Source: Hyphomonadaceae bacterium (GTDB taxonomy: Bacteria > Pseudomonadota > Alphaproteobacteria > Caulobacterales > Hyphomonadaceae). Taken from it: a stretch of DNA of 64,000 nt. The notes under the pieces are model-generated. The model ran no database searches, was not told the origin of the DNA, and was given only the letters and a program-made list of their open reading frames with translations. The stretch covers positions 10,072 to 74,071 of the forward strand of contig JALHLU010000005.1 in NCBI GenBank assembly GCA_022844345.1. The letters are read 5' to 3'. Positions 54,666 through 64,000 of this stretch are shown one piece after another. The position numbers and the translations under genes are program-made. The number at the start of each line of letters is the position of its first letter. Within the stretch, counting starts at the first letter, position 1.

Positions 54666-55009
54666 TCGTCTGATGAGGAAAGGTCTGCGTTGCCATCTTT
54701 CTCGTCGGCGACCCAGACGACGAACGCGTTCGCCAGATCAACGCCTGAGCCGCCCGAGAGAAACCCGAACTCTCCCAGCCTGGTCGCAACATCAGCGGGA
54801 CAGGCGGCCGCGAACGCGCTTTTGCAGAAGCGCTGCACCAGGTCAGCGTTTCCGCCCAAGCTCACAATGTCCGTTATGCCGGCGGAGTATTCCGCAAGCT
54901 TCTCGCTGGTCGACGGCTCCGCAGCTGCGAGTTGTTCTGTAGGATCGCTATCGCAACCTGCGAAAAGCCCCAGACTAGTCGCGGCCAAACAAAGATTTCT
55001 GTAGTTCAT
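54512..55009 (-). CDS. DUF4214-like lipoprotein of unknown function
   Basis: The ATG at 55009, with GAGGCG upstream, begins a lipoprotein signal (LCLAATSLGLFAGC), giving 165 residues. The mature protein is helical, with a C-x-x-A-FAAAC-like pair (FCKSAFAAACPADV) and the C-terminal LWAAYKVALAREPDAGG segment followed by MLRSMLESQEFK. The latter resembles DUF4214 repeats found on surface and RTX proteins. The frame extends upstream to 55159 without signal features. It is flanked by IS481 and IS3 remnants, so it may have been carried in. Function is unknown. Confidence 0.7.
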   Translation of the reverse strand: MNYRNLCLAATSLGLFAGCDSDPTEQLAAAEPSTSEKLAEYSAGITDIVSLGGNADLVQRFCKSAFAAACPADVATRLGEFGFLSGGSGVDLANAFVVWVADEKDGNADLSSSDEDYLWAAYKVALAREPDAGGAQSNLTFIKDGGDRKTMLRSMLESQEFKNLQ

Positions 55010-55386
55010 ACTTGTCGCCTCGCCCGATTCAGATCCGTCACTCCGGCTGCAAGCTGCAGCGCGCCCCCTGCGCCGGAGCCTCATCGCTGTAGAAATGGAG
55101 CTAAGCCTCCAAAAAGGCAAAGCGATTCTTCGGCGTCCAACACCCAGCTGCAACCGCAATCAACGCGCCGACAGGCCGCGCTTTGGGCTGCTGCCGTCTT
55201 TGCAATGACGGACCGCTCCCCTGGCAGTCAGCATCCTGGCCCGAGCGGTCCCACCCTGTCAGCTTGCGCCAACTCCCGCCTCACTTTTTTAGCGGTGCGC
55301 TTCTGCCTTTCAGGGCGCCTGGACGCTACCCACGCTTTTTCAGGATATTGATTTCTTCGTTTGTGTCGGCGCGGAATGTTCGGATC
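55010..55386. other. Intergenic, no gene seen
   Basis: About 380 bases between the lipoprotein start and the end of the IS3 remnant. Small frames here are not supported. It should contain the lipoprotein promoter. Confidence 0.4.
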
Positions 55387-56241
<855 letters not shown>

Positions 56242-56565
56242 CGCGACGACAGGCTGTTCATTCTCCTGACCAGTTTACGCGATCAGGCGTATTTTCCCCT
56301 TTGCGCGTCCCATTGATGCTCCCGGTCCTTGCGGCTTAGTGGACGAACTCATCGCGGATGGTCCCCGGCAACCGAGACCGGGTTCCAAGAAACGGGCATG
56401 GGTCCTGACGCCCCGAACGCCATCTGCAGGTATTTGAAATAACTCGGAAAATCCGCCGCGCGGTACATGGCGGCCCGTCCCGAAACCGGTGCTCCTAAAT
56501 TAAGCTCTAAATAAGTTCGGTAACCGACCTCCCCAGGTCAGTTCTACACGCTACTAGCGTCAACA
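56242..56565. other. Gap between IS3 remnant and small genes
   Basis: No gene, second IS3 inverted repeat or RNA recognised in 324 bases. AT-richer DNA from 56500 to 56565 (TTAAGCTCTAAATAAG) may be the promoter of the next gene. Confidence 0.4.
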
Positions 56566-56970
56566 ATGAAAGCTACTCAGATGAACTGGAAAAACACAAA
56601 ACTAAGGCGTCTCCCGGCCAAGCCGAGGCGCCCTCGTAACCGCCGCGTTGAACAGCTCAACCGCGAAATCCGTCAGATACGCGCCTTTTTGCGTACCGAG
56701 GCGCAAACGATCAGTGACATTCTCATGAACGGTACTCTTGAGGAGGTACCGATGAAGTCACTAGACGTCAGCTTCCCCAAAGCAGGCGCCCGGACTACCG
56801 ATCCCGCCGACCTCATACAGCGCTTCAGCGGTCATACTGCGGAACTGCGGGCGGAGTTCGCGGAGCTTGATTCCGGCTTAAAGCAGTGCGGGCAAGCCTT
56901 TGTCGAACTTCTGGAGGTGATCGAGGACCGTCTGGACGCGCTTGTGACGCCGGCTCGTTATCGTCGCTGA
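56566..56970 (+). CDS. Unclassified basic/coiled-coil protein
   Basis: I do not recognise this 134-residue protein. It has a strongly basic N-terminus (LRRLPAKPRRPRNRRVEQL), then two helical stretches with coiled-coil character (REIRQIRAFLRTEAQTISD and HTAELRAEFAELDSGLK). No cysteine cluster or membrane segment; one cysteine only. A second ATG 15 bases downstream is an alternative start. It lies in a zone of IS remnants and has a lower GC feel than its neighbours, so horizontal arrival is plausible. The pattern would fit a DNA-binding or structural protein. Confidence 0.5.
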   Translation: MKATQMNWKNTKLRRLPAKPRRPRNRRVEQLNREIRQIRAFLRTEAQTISDILMNGTLEEVPMKSLDVSFPKAGARTTDPADLIQRFSGHTAELRAEFAELDSGLKQCGQAFVELLEVIEDRLDALVTPARYRR

Positions 56971-57093
56971 TCTTTTTTTGACCGGAGGCCCGACGGCCGA
57001 CTTCCAACTGGCCTATTTCCATATTGGGCTGGCCTTGCGGCCAGCTCCGCCCCTTGAAAGAGGGGTATTTGAAACCGACATAAGGATTTAACT

Positions 57094-57381
57094 ATGACTA
57101 TAATTGAACTTATCTTTGAACATAACACAGTGGAACAGAAACTTGCCCGCGAACGCAGGCGCGCCGGAATCCTGAGGAAGGCGGGCGATAGTCTTAAAAG
57201 GCTTAATACCGACCCCACTGAGGTTCAATATCTCCTCGGGCGTGCGAACAAGGCCGATCAAGACGTGGTGAACCTCCAGTGCAGGCTCGACGGTATTGCG
57301 GCGAAGCTTGAGTCCGAGAAGAGGACCATCGAAGCCCGAGGCCAGCACACGCCCGACGCTCGGAAATCCAGCACGCCTTAG
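57094..57381 (+). CDS. Unclassified small coiled-coil protein
   Basis: A 95-residue frame begins MTIIELIFEHNTVEQKL with AAGGA upstream of the ATG. It is largely charged helix (ARERRRAGILRKAGDSLKRL ... RANKADQDVVNLQCRL). No family is recognised. It follows the previous small gene by 123 bases, across an 18-base hairpin (57028-57045, GCTGGCC with its complement around TT(G)C), and may be cotranscribed with it. It ends just before a probable IS66 remnant. Confidence 0.5.
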   Translation: MTIIELIFEHNTVEQKLARERRRAGILRKAGDSLKRLNTDPTEVQYLLGRANKADQDVVNLQCRLDGIAAKLESEKRTIEARGQHTPDARKSSTP

Positions 57382-57401
57382 GAAGCATTAATCGGTGGCC
57401 G

Positions 57402-57550
57402 TCAGGCCGCCTCGTTGACGGCGGTCGTGGGCTTCTAGTTCCACGGCGGTCAATCATCGAGGCAGCTCGGGCGGGACGCCCGGCGACACCGCAAGGACAT
57501 CGCCCAGCCGCTCTTGGGGATTGATGTAGTCCAACCGGTTGAGGCGATGA
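57402..57550 (-). pseudogene. Probable IS66-family transposase C-terminal remnant
   Basis: On the minus strand LNRLDYINPQERLGDVLA is followed, after a small frame change, by PWN-stop-KPTTAVNEAA and a TGA at 57402. The LLPWNWKP-like ending and the preceding NPQxxLxDVLA block are typical of IS66 TnpC C-termini. A TGG-to-TAG change interrupts it. Only about 50 codons remain. Confidence 0.45.
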
Positions 57551-57848
57551 GAGAATAGCTGGCTGCCGCCCTTTGGCAGCCGCGATCTTAGCCGGCGAGC
57601 ATCCAGCTTTTTCTGCCCAGAGCCATGTCGCGTAGGCTGCTCGCGGCCGCTTTGTTGGTTAGACAGATGCGACTATCGGTAAGAAAGGCCGCGAACGCCT
57701 GCCAGCGAGGACCGCCCCCTTGCGAACGGATCTTCGCCTGCACGAGCCGCGGACAGGCTTCGAGAACGGCGTCGTCAGGACAGCTACTCCCGGGGGGCCC
57801 GGCCGCTATCGCCCGGCCCCAACTCTTCGCCCCGGTTTGGTGGGGAGC

Positions 57849-58169
57849 CTAGTGCTGGCTTTCCGGCGTCGTCACTTTGAGCCCATCCAGATCTTCCCGG
57901 ATCTTGATCTGGCAGCTCAGCCGCGAGTTCTCTTTCACATTCTCTGCGAAATCGAGCATCGACTGTTCCATCGCCGAGGGCTTGCCTACCTTTTCGGTGA
58001 AAGCGCCATCGACATAGACATGGCAGGTCGCGCAGGCGCAGGCCCCGCCACAATCGGCGTCGATCCCAGGAATATTGTGCTTGATGGCCGTCTCCATGAC
58101 GGTCATGCCGTTCTTGCCCTCGACGGTCCGCTCGGTTCCGGAGGCATCGATATAGGTGATCTTCGGCAT
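57849..58169 (-). CDS. Adrenodoxin/putidaredoxin-type 2Fe-2S ferredoxin
   Basis: A 106-residue soluble electron carrier. Four cluster ligands are visible: [17 protein letters not shown] (C-x5-C-x2-C) and the fourth in SRLSCQIKI. The N-terminal [15 protein letters not shown] and [11 protein letters not shown] segments are family-typical. Proteins of this type pass electrons from an FAD reductase to a cytochrome P450 or oxygenase. The reductase gene lies 21 bases upstream, but no P450 or oxygenase gene is in the window. Confidence 0.94.
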   Translation of the reverse strand: MPKITYIDASGTERTVEGKNGMTVMETAIKHNIPGIDADCGGACACATCHVYVDGAFTEKVGKPSAMEQSMLDFAENVKENSRLSCQIKIREDLDGLKVTTPESQH

Positions 58170-58190
58170 GGCTTTCCTTGGGGTCGAACA

Positions 58191-59429
58191 CTAGCTCAGC
58201 GCGCGTGCGCCGATATCCTTCATGGATATGGATTTATCGGCTAGTTCGCCGGGCGCAACTGTCGCCTGCGCCGCAACCAGCTTCTTTCCGACAAGATATT
58301 CGGGCGCCGCGTTGACCGCATCGACCGCGATAACCCTGCCTTCCTTTAGGTAAAACACCGCAAAACTGCGCGATTGCGGGTCCCCGCGCAGGATCCGTTC
58401 GTCCGCCCCGGTCCACAGCCCGGCCGTCTGCAGCTTGAGATCATACTGGTCCGACCAGAACCAGGGCACATCCAGCGCAGGCGCCGGCAGCCCAAGGATC
58501 GATGCGGCAACGATCTTGCCGCCCTCGATGGCGTTGTGGACCGACTCCAGCCGGCCTTCCCTACCGTAGTGCGCTAGCGGCCGCCACGCGACATCGCCGA
58601 TGGCGTAGACATCCGGCTGGCTGGTCCGCATCTCCCCATCGACCACAATGCCATTGCCGCAGACCAGCCCCGCTTCGGCCGCCAACTCCATGTTGGGGAG
58701 AACGCCGACCCCTACCAGCACGAGGTCCGCCGGGATCACCTCCCCGTCGTCCAGCCGCACGCCGGTCACGTGGCCCGCGCCCTCGAAGGCCGCAAGCCGT
58801 GCGCCGGTACGGATATCAACGCCGGCTGCACGGTGCACGCGGTTGTAGAACTGGCCGATCTCCGGCCCGGCCACGCGCGACAAGACCTGCGGCATCGCTT
58901 CGAGCACGGTCACCTTGAGGCCGAGCTGGTTTGCAACCGCCGCCGCCTCAAGACCGATATAACCCGCACCAACCACCACCAGCCGCGCATCGGGATGGGC
59001 GACCGCCTTCAGCCGATCAACATCATCGAGCGTCCGCAATTCCAGAATGCCGCCAAGGTCCGCGCCCTCGACCGACAACCGGCGCGGCCGCGAGCCTGTT
59101 GCGATCACCAGCCTGTCCCAGCCGACAGCGGCGCCGGAAGAAAGCTCCACGGTGTGCGCATCGAGGTCGATCCGCGTCGCCGCGACGCCCGTCAGAAGCT
59201 CGACCCCATGCTCGGGGTAATACTCGACCGGCTTCAGGAACAGCCGCTCGGCGTCCAGCTCGCCCTTGAGATAGGCCTTGGACAGCGGCGGCCGCTGATA
59301 GGGCGGCTGCGGCTCGTCGCCGATGATCGTGATGGCGCCCGCAAATCCGCCCAGCCGCAGCGAATACGCCGCCTGCCCGCCAGCCTGGCCGGCGCCGATG
59401 ATCACAACACGCTTGGGCGCTTCCGCCAT
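58191..59429 (-). CDS. FAD-dependent ferredoxin reductase (putidaredoxin reductase type)
   Basis: The 412-residue flavoprotein has an FAD-binding VVIIGAGQAGGQAAYSLR at the N-terminus, PPLSKAYLKGE, LVIATGSRPRRL, an NAD-binding LVVVGAGYIGLEAAAVA near 150-166, and the second FAD motif DVYAIGDVA. It ends with a C-terminal interface domain containing WFWSDQYDLKLQ. It should transfer electrons from NAD(P)H to the ferredoxin encoded next to it. Confidence 0.94.
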   Translation of the reverse strand: MAEAPKRVVIIGAGQAGGQAAYSLRLGGFAGAITIIGDEPQPPYQRPPLSKAYLKGELDAERLFLKPVEYYPEHGVELLTGVAATRIDLDAHTVELSSGAAVGWDRLVIATGSRPRRLSVEGADLGGILELRTLDDVDRLKAVAHPDARLVVVGAGYIGLEAAAVANQLGLKVTVLEAMPQVLSRVAGPEIGQFYNRVHRAAGVDIRTGARLAAFEGAGHVTGVRLDDGEVIPADLVLVGVGVLPNMELAAEAGLVCGNGIVVDGEMRTSQPDVYAIGDVAWRPLAHYGREGRLESVHNAIEGGKIVAASILGLPAPALDVPWFWSDQYDLKLQTAGLWTGADERILRGDPQSRSFAVFYLKEGRVIAVDAVNAAPEYLVGKKLVAAQATVAPGELADKSISMKDIGARALS

Positions 59430-59559
59430 GCCCGATGTCCTTCCCGAGAGGCCCGCCTCTTAGCATGCCTGCCTCGCGGGAACAGCGTATCGGCGCCGAT
59501 TAAACGGGCCTCATCCCAAGGCCATTGCGTGGGCCTTTGCGGGCGCTCGACATCGCGCT

Positions 59560-60543
<984 letters not shown>

Positions 60544-60923
60544 CCCATCACCTCATCGGTCACGACTGTTCAACGCGCCAATCATCCCGATCGCGGGCGA
60601 AGGACAAGTCAACTCTCTGAGCAGACGCCTTAACCGGACCCCTGCGCTTTTCGCGAGATCAGTCTCGCAGCCCGTTTGTTGGCGTCCGGACCCCGCGCCG
60701 TTTTGGATCTCGGTCGGCCCGGTTGGGAAAAGTCCTGAGATACCCCGCGAATGTCGGCCTGTGGGCGGTGAACGCATCCTAGAGACGGAGCCGTGAACGT
60801 TAGCCGCGCGCCAACAGCGATCATTTGGCGGGCTAACGCCAAGTGAAGCCATTTGCATGTAGTCACAATCGTGGGATGCGAGCGGACCATCTCCGGTACG
60901 GCCTGTTTGAACAGGGACGATAC
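60544..60923. other. Divergent intergenic region
   Basis: About 380 bases between the dehalogenase start and the plus-strand membrane protein gene. Promoters for both are expected. An AGGGA ribosome binding site lies at 60912-60916. No gene or RNA recognised. Confidence 0.4.
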
Positions 60924-61403
60924 ATGAGCACTATGCTGCCGACTTCATGGACGCCGCGCTCAGCTGGCCTGCTTCCGTCCGACCCGACGCGTTACCGCGG
61001 CCCGGCTATCGCGTACTGGATTACGACGATCCTTCTCGTCATGATCACAGCACGAAGTCTGGTCCATCTTTTCTCGCCCGATGGCGGGGCCCATAGCATC
61101 GCAACGATCGACACGAGCGTTGCCGGCGGCGACAACATCATCGCGATCTTCGGCCAGTGGGGAGCGAGCCAGCTGCTGCTCGTGGGGGCGCTCTGGGTTT
61201 TGCTTCTTCGGTACCGCGGGCTCGTACCGCTCATCCTGTGTGTGCTGCTGCTGGAACCATTTCTGCGCGCCATCTCCGGCCATCTGAAACCCATCTTGAC
61301 GCTGGGAACCGCGCCGGGCGCGGCCCTCAACTGGTTCGCCGTTCCGGTTGTGGCCGCAACACTCTATCTCGCGCTGTGCAGTGCTGAGGAACGAAGGTCT
61401 TAG
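60924..61403 (+). CDS. Small integral membrane protein, unknown function
   Basis: The ATG at 60924 with AGGGA upstream gives 159 residues with four predicted helices: IAYWITTILLVMITARSLVH, LLLVGALWVLLL, LVPLILCVLLLEPFL and FAVPVVAATLYLALC. The HLFSPDGGAHSIATIDTS loop between helices 1 and 2 is probably periplasmic. No named family is recognised. The longer frame from 60843 is rejected because it lacks a ribosome binding site. It is followed by a 38-bp repeat and the TetR-MFS pair. Confidence 0.65.
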   Translation: MSTMLPTSWTPRSAGLLPSDPTRYRGPAIAYWITTILLVMITARSLVHLFSPDGGAHSIATIDTSVAGGDNIIAIFGQWGASQLLLVGALWVLLLRYRGLVPLILCVLLLEPFLRAISGHLKPILTLGTAPGAALNWFAVPVVAATLYLALCSAEERRS

Positions 61404-61444
61404 TATTGTTGGGGCTTAGCGATGTCCGTGATGGGCGATTGGTG

Positions 61445-61482
61445 GACGCTAGCCGCCGCTTCGCGGAATGACTGAATGCCGA
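61445..61482 (+). repeat. 38-bp direct repeat, copy 1
   Basis: Matches 63618-63655 at 36 of 38 positions. Both copies lie shortly after the stop of a plus-strand gene and together bracket the TetR-MFS module. The CCGC-TTC-GCGG core could form a small hairpin. Confidence 0.8.
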
Positions 61483-61712
61483 TGTCAGAGCCCTCGCTGG
61501 CGCTCGACATTTCATATGCGATCGGCCGAATGTGGCCTTAAACGGTCAGATCAAACTTCGACCATCGGCATTGTTGGCACCAGCGATGGTTGTCGGCTGA
61601 CATGGTTTCAAACTCGAACCTGTCCCTGAATCAACGGCACCGTTTCTCCAGCGCAACTCCATGTCGATGAGCGCGCTCTGCGCCGTCTAGCCAAAACGCG
61701 CGCCACATTGGC

Positions 61713-61767
61713 TTGACAGAAGTTGTAGTTCGAACGTCTATTCGTCGATTGATCATTCGGCGAATAG
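61713..61767 (+). promoter_or_regulatory. Promoter with operator-like palindrome upstream of tetR
   Basis: A TTGACA box lies at 61713-61718, followed after 18 bases by TCTATT as a possible -10. Overlapping it, CTATTCG at 61738 is mirrored by CGAATAG ending at 61767, with CG dinucleotides also symmetric inside. The palindrome lies 15 bases before the TetR ATG, as expected for self-repression. Confidence 0.6.
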
Positions 61768-61781
61768 AAGCACGAATTGCA

Positions 61782-62387
61782 ATGCGAACTCGGGACGACG
61801 ACCTCAACAAAACCCGCAGCGCCACCATCCTCTCCGCCGCCGGGGACTGTTTCGTCCGCAACGGTTTCCATTCCACCAGCATGAAAGACATTTGCAGCGC
61901 TGCAGGGATGAGTCCGGGCACGCTCTACCATTACTTCCGATCGAAGGCCGACATCATCGCCGGCATTGTCGAGGGAGAGAGAGCGGCGACGCAGCTAATC
62001 CTGAGCCGGCTAACGGACGCGCCTGACTTTATGCAAGCGTTGTTTGTGGCGCTCGACGCTCTCGCTGGTTCCATCACTGAACGGGATCTGATCCTTCACG
62101 CGGAAGTCTCCGCCGAAGTTTTGCGCCGCCCCGAATTGCGGGTGCGGGCACGCGCCGCGGACGATGAGGCGAGGGATTGGCTGGCTGCGGCCATTGCGGA
62201 GGCGCAGGCGCGTGGCGAACTCACCCGGAGTCTGAGCGCGCATGAAGCGGCGGTATGCGTGCTGGCTCTGATCGACGGAATGTTGTGGCGCGCCACGCTG
62301 CATGAAGCAGCCGATCTGGGCGACAGACTTGAAACTCTGAAGCAGGCGCTCACCCGCCTACTCGCGGAAGGGGAGGTCCGGCGATGA
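61782..62387 (+). CDS. TetR-family transcriptional repressor
   Basis: A 201-residue regulator. The N-terminal helix-turn-helix reads TILSAAGDCFVRNGFHSTSM, followed by KDICSAAGMSPGTLYHYF, which is a very typical TetR HTH. The ligand-binding domain follows. The ATG at 61782 is preferred to the frame start at 61713, which lies inside the promoter. Its stop overlaps the MFS gene start (ATGA), so it probably controls that transporter and itself through the palindrome upstream. Confidence 0.92.
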   Translation: MRTRDDDLNKTRSATILSAAGDCFVRNGFHSTSMKDICSAAGMSPGTLYHYFRSKADIIAGIVEGERAATQLILSRLTDAPDFMQALFVALDALAGSITERDLILHAEVSAEVLRRPELRVRARAADDEARDWLAAAIAEAQARGELTRSLSAHEAAVCVLALIDGMLWRATLHEAADLGDRLETLKQALTRLLAEGEVRR

Positions 62388-63598
62388 AACTCGTCCGTGC
62401 CCGATGGCCAATCGTGGGACTGTTGATCCAGAGCGGCCTTGCACGATGCGGCAATCAGATGGCGGCAATCGTCTACGGGTGGGCGATCCAGCAACAGACA
62501 GGCAGCGGCCTTGCCGCAGGGTTCGTGATGGCGGCTAGCGTGGGGGCCCTCGTAGTCGGCACGCTCTTCGCCGGCCGGATTGTTGCCCGCTGGGGCGTTC
62601 GGCGTGTCGCGCTGTCAGGCGCGTGGGTCAGTGCGCTGTCTGCTTGCGTCATTGCGTTTCTTTTCGCAGCCGGCCACGCCGATCCGCTGACCATCGCGGC
62701 CGTCGCTGCGCTTGGAGCAATTCTGGACGGTCCGGCGACGATAGCCGTCGAGACAAACTTCCCCGCCGTCGCACGTCTGGCGCGTGTTCGGCTGCTATCA
62801 CTCAACGCTGTCAACGAAAGCCTCGAGCATCTCGCGGCGTTGATGGCGCCAGCAGTAGGCGTCGCTATCATGGCGGTAGCGGGATCGTCCGCCGGCGTCG
62901 CGGCGGTCGCCGGACTGTCACTCTTGGGGGCCACGATACTGACGGCAGCATTGCCGCCTTTCCGGACGCTGCAGACAGCGAGAGCGACCAGACTGAGAAC
63001 GATCGTCGATTGGCTGTCGCGCGATCGTCTCGTGTGTGCCCTGGTCGTGCTGTTGAGCCTCGCGGTCAGCTTGCTCGCGTCGATTCAGCTAGTAATCCTT
63101 CCGCTCGCGTTGGGGCATCGCGGAGATGGAGCCCAAGGCCTCGCCATGTTTCTCGCGATGTTCGGGGTCGGCGGACTTCTCGGCGCACTGGGAGCTGGAA
63201 TCTACAAGGGCGCCATAGCGTTTCGCTGGTTGTTGCCCATCGTGTTTCTGTGTCTTGCCATTGCGACGACGTTTCTTGTCGCTAGCACATCTGCATTCAA
63301 CCTGGCGATCGGCGGCCTGCTGTCCGGAGCCTGCGTTGGCTTCGTCTCTCCGCCTCTCGCCACAGCCCTGCAGCAGCGCCCACCCAAACATCTCCGCGCA
63401 GATATCCAGGCCATCTCCGGCGCGTTGATCTTTGCAGGCGCGCCAGTGGCTATGGTCGGCCTTGGCCTTCTATCCGAAACACTGAGGCCGGGCGATCTCT
63501 TAGCCATCGTGGCCGGAGGTTTTGTTGTTTTGGCGGCCTGCGCCCTGGTTGCTGTACCCGGCAACGGACGCCGGCCGGACCAGCCCGCATTGAAGTGA
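62384..63598 (+). CDS. MFS transporter
   Basis: A 404-residue permease with about eleven or twelve hydrophobic segments and the loop 2-3 type motif GRIVARWGVRRVALSG near residues 61-76. The MFS_3/enterobactin-exporter-like layout suggests efflux. It is translationally coupled to a TetR repressor, a common arrangement for drug or metabolite exporters. The substrate cannot be read from the sequence. Confidence 0.88.
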   Translation: MKLVRARWPIVGLLIQSGLARCGNQMAAIVYGWAIQQQTGSGLAAGFVMAASVGALVVGTLFAGRIVARWGVRRVALSGAWVSALSACVIAFLFAAGHADPLTIAAVAALGAILDGPATIAVETNFPAVARLARVRLLSLNAVNESLEHLAALMAPAVGVAIMAVAGSSAGVAAVAGLSLLGATILTAALPPFRTLQTARATRLRTIVDWLSRDRLVCALVVLLSLAVSLLASIQLVILPLALGHRGDGAQGLAMFLAMFGVGGLLGALGAGIYKGAIAFRWLLPIVFLCLAIATTFLVASTSAFNLAIGGLLSGACVGFVSPPLATALQQRPPKHLRADIQAISGALIFAGAPVAMVGLGLLSETLRPGDLLAIVAGGFVVLAACALVAVPGNGRRPDQPALK

Positions 63599-63617
63599 CC
63601 GTTCTCGGCGATGAGTT

Positions 63618-63655
63618 GACGCTCGCCGCCGCTTCGCGGAATGACTGAGTGCCGA
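63618..63655 (+). repeat. 38-bp direct repeat, copy 2
   Basis: Second copy of the repeat at 61445-61482, in the same orientation, between the MFS stop and tsaE. Confidence 0.8.
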
Positions 63656-63684
63656 CTTATTCGCGCTATCAAAACCAGACTCGC

Positions 63685-64000
63685 ATGCCGCACCCAACGC
63701 TCACCATCGACCTGCCCGATGAGGCGGCCACCGCCGCCCTCGGCGAGCGGCTGGGCGCGGTCGCGCGCGCGGGCGATGTGATCGCGCTCGTCGGCGACCT
63801 CGGAGCCGGCAAGTCCACACTCGCCCGCGCCCTGATCCGCTCCCATCTCGGCCCCGAAACGGAGGCTCCCAGCCCCACCTTCACGCTGGTCCAGACCTAT
63901 CCCGGGCCCCACTTCGCGATCTGGCATTTCGACCTCTACCGGCTGGATCATCCCGACGAAGCGCGGGAACTCGGCCTGGAGGAAGCTGTGGATGGCCTTT
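63685..64000 (+). CDS. tsaE: tRNA t6A synthesis ATPase TsaE (3' end off window)
   Basis: TsaE is the ATPase that works with TsaB and TsaD to make N6-threonylcarbamoyladenosine on ANN-decoding tRNAs. From the ATG at 63685 the visible 105 codons contain Walker A LVGDLGAGKSTLARAL, then PSPTFTLVQTY, and the HFDLYRLDHPDEARELGLEE segment, all hallmark TsaE blocks. The gene runs off the right edge. Confidence 0.95.
   Translation, partial: MPHPTLTIDLPDEAATAALGERLGAVARAGDVIALVGDLGAGKSTLARALIRSHLGPETEAPSPTFTLVQTYPGPHFAIWHFDLYRLDHPDEARELGLEEAVDGL

Noticed and set aside
57625-57852. Plus-strand frame with MSRRLLAAALLVRQM start
   Set aside because: The later part is Arg/Pro/Cys-rich and overlaps the ferredoxin terminus; no domain, so not called.

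Overview
The window is GC-rich, densely coded DNA from what is probably a marine- or freshwater-type alphaproteobacterium of the Caulobacterales/Hyphomonadaceae kind. This rests on gene content only: a VirB-type T4SS, a complete T2SS, a PrtDE-like T1SS, Tat-exported PhoD, a DUF1800/DUF1501 pair, an adrenodoxin-type ferredoxin with its reductase, and TsaE. No rRNA, tRNA or CRISPR array was found.

Region 1 (1-9,180) is a surface-glycan block: a methyltransferase with a long repeat-built coiled coil (minus strand, running off the left edge), a second methyltransferase, a ParB-like/nucleotidyltransferase-like protein, a capsule-type glycosyltransferase-like protein and the dTDP-rhamnose enzyme RmlD. 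A small unreported gene and a frameshifted autotransporter remnant lie among them. Region 2 (9,579-14,898) encodes three exported proteins: PhoD, a DUF1800 lipoprotein and a Tat-dependent DUF1501 protein.

Region 3 (14,960-22,734, minus strand) is a tightly coupled T4SS operon, virB1-2-3-4-6-9-10-11. It has no virB5, virB7, virB8, virD4 or relaxase gene. A PQQ-type sugar dehydrogenase lipoprotein follows. Region 4 (25,908-39,593, minus strand) is the most interesting part. It holds a type I exporter, a 2387-residue secreted heme peroxidase/RTX protein, and an operon for a two-subunit split multicopper oxidase with a SCO1-type copper lipoprotein. Together they look like an extracellular metal-oxidation system. 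Heme peroxidases of the MopA type and multicopper oxidases of the MoxA type are both known from bacterial Mn(II) oxidation; applying that here is inference.

Region 5 (39,811-51,020) is a full type II secretion system: pilD diverging from gspG, then gspL-M-C-D-K leftward and gspE-F-H-I-J rightward from a shared promoter gap. A two-component system follows (51,892-53,962). Region 6 (54,019-57,550) is an insertion-sequence graveyard with IS481, IS3 and probable IS66 remnants, one DUF4214-like lipoprotein whose 3' end is duplicated 30 kb away, and two unclassified small genes. Region 7 (57,849-64,000) has a 2Fe-2S ferredoxin, its reductase, a predicted lipoprotein haloalkane dehalogenase, a small membrane protein, a TetR-MFS module with a clear operator-like palindrome and flanked by 38-bp repeats, and the start of tsaE.

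Start codons were often moved inward from the longest open frame, using ribosome binding sites, signal peptides or ATGA/GTGA overlaps. All functions are from reading motifs by eye; no database search was run.
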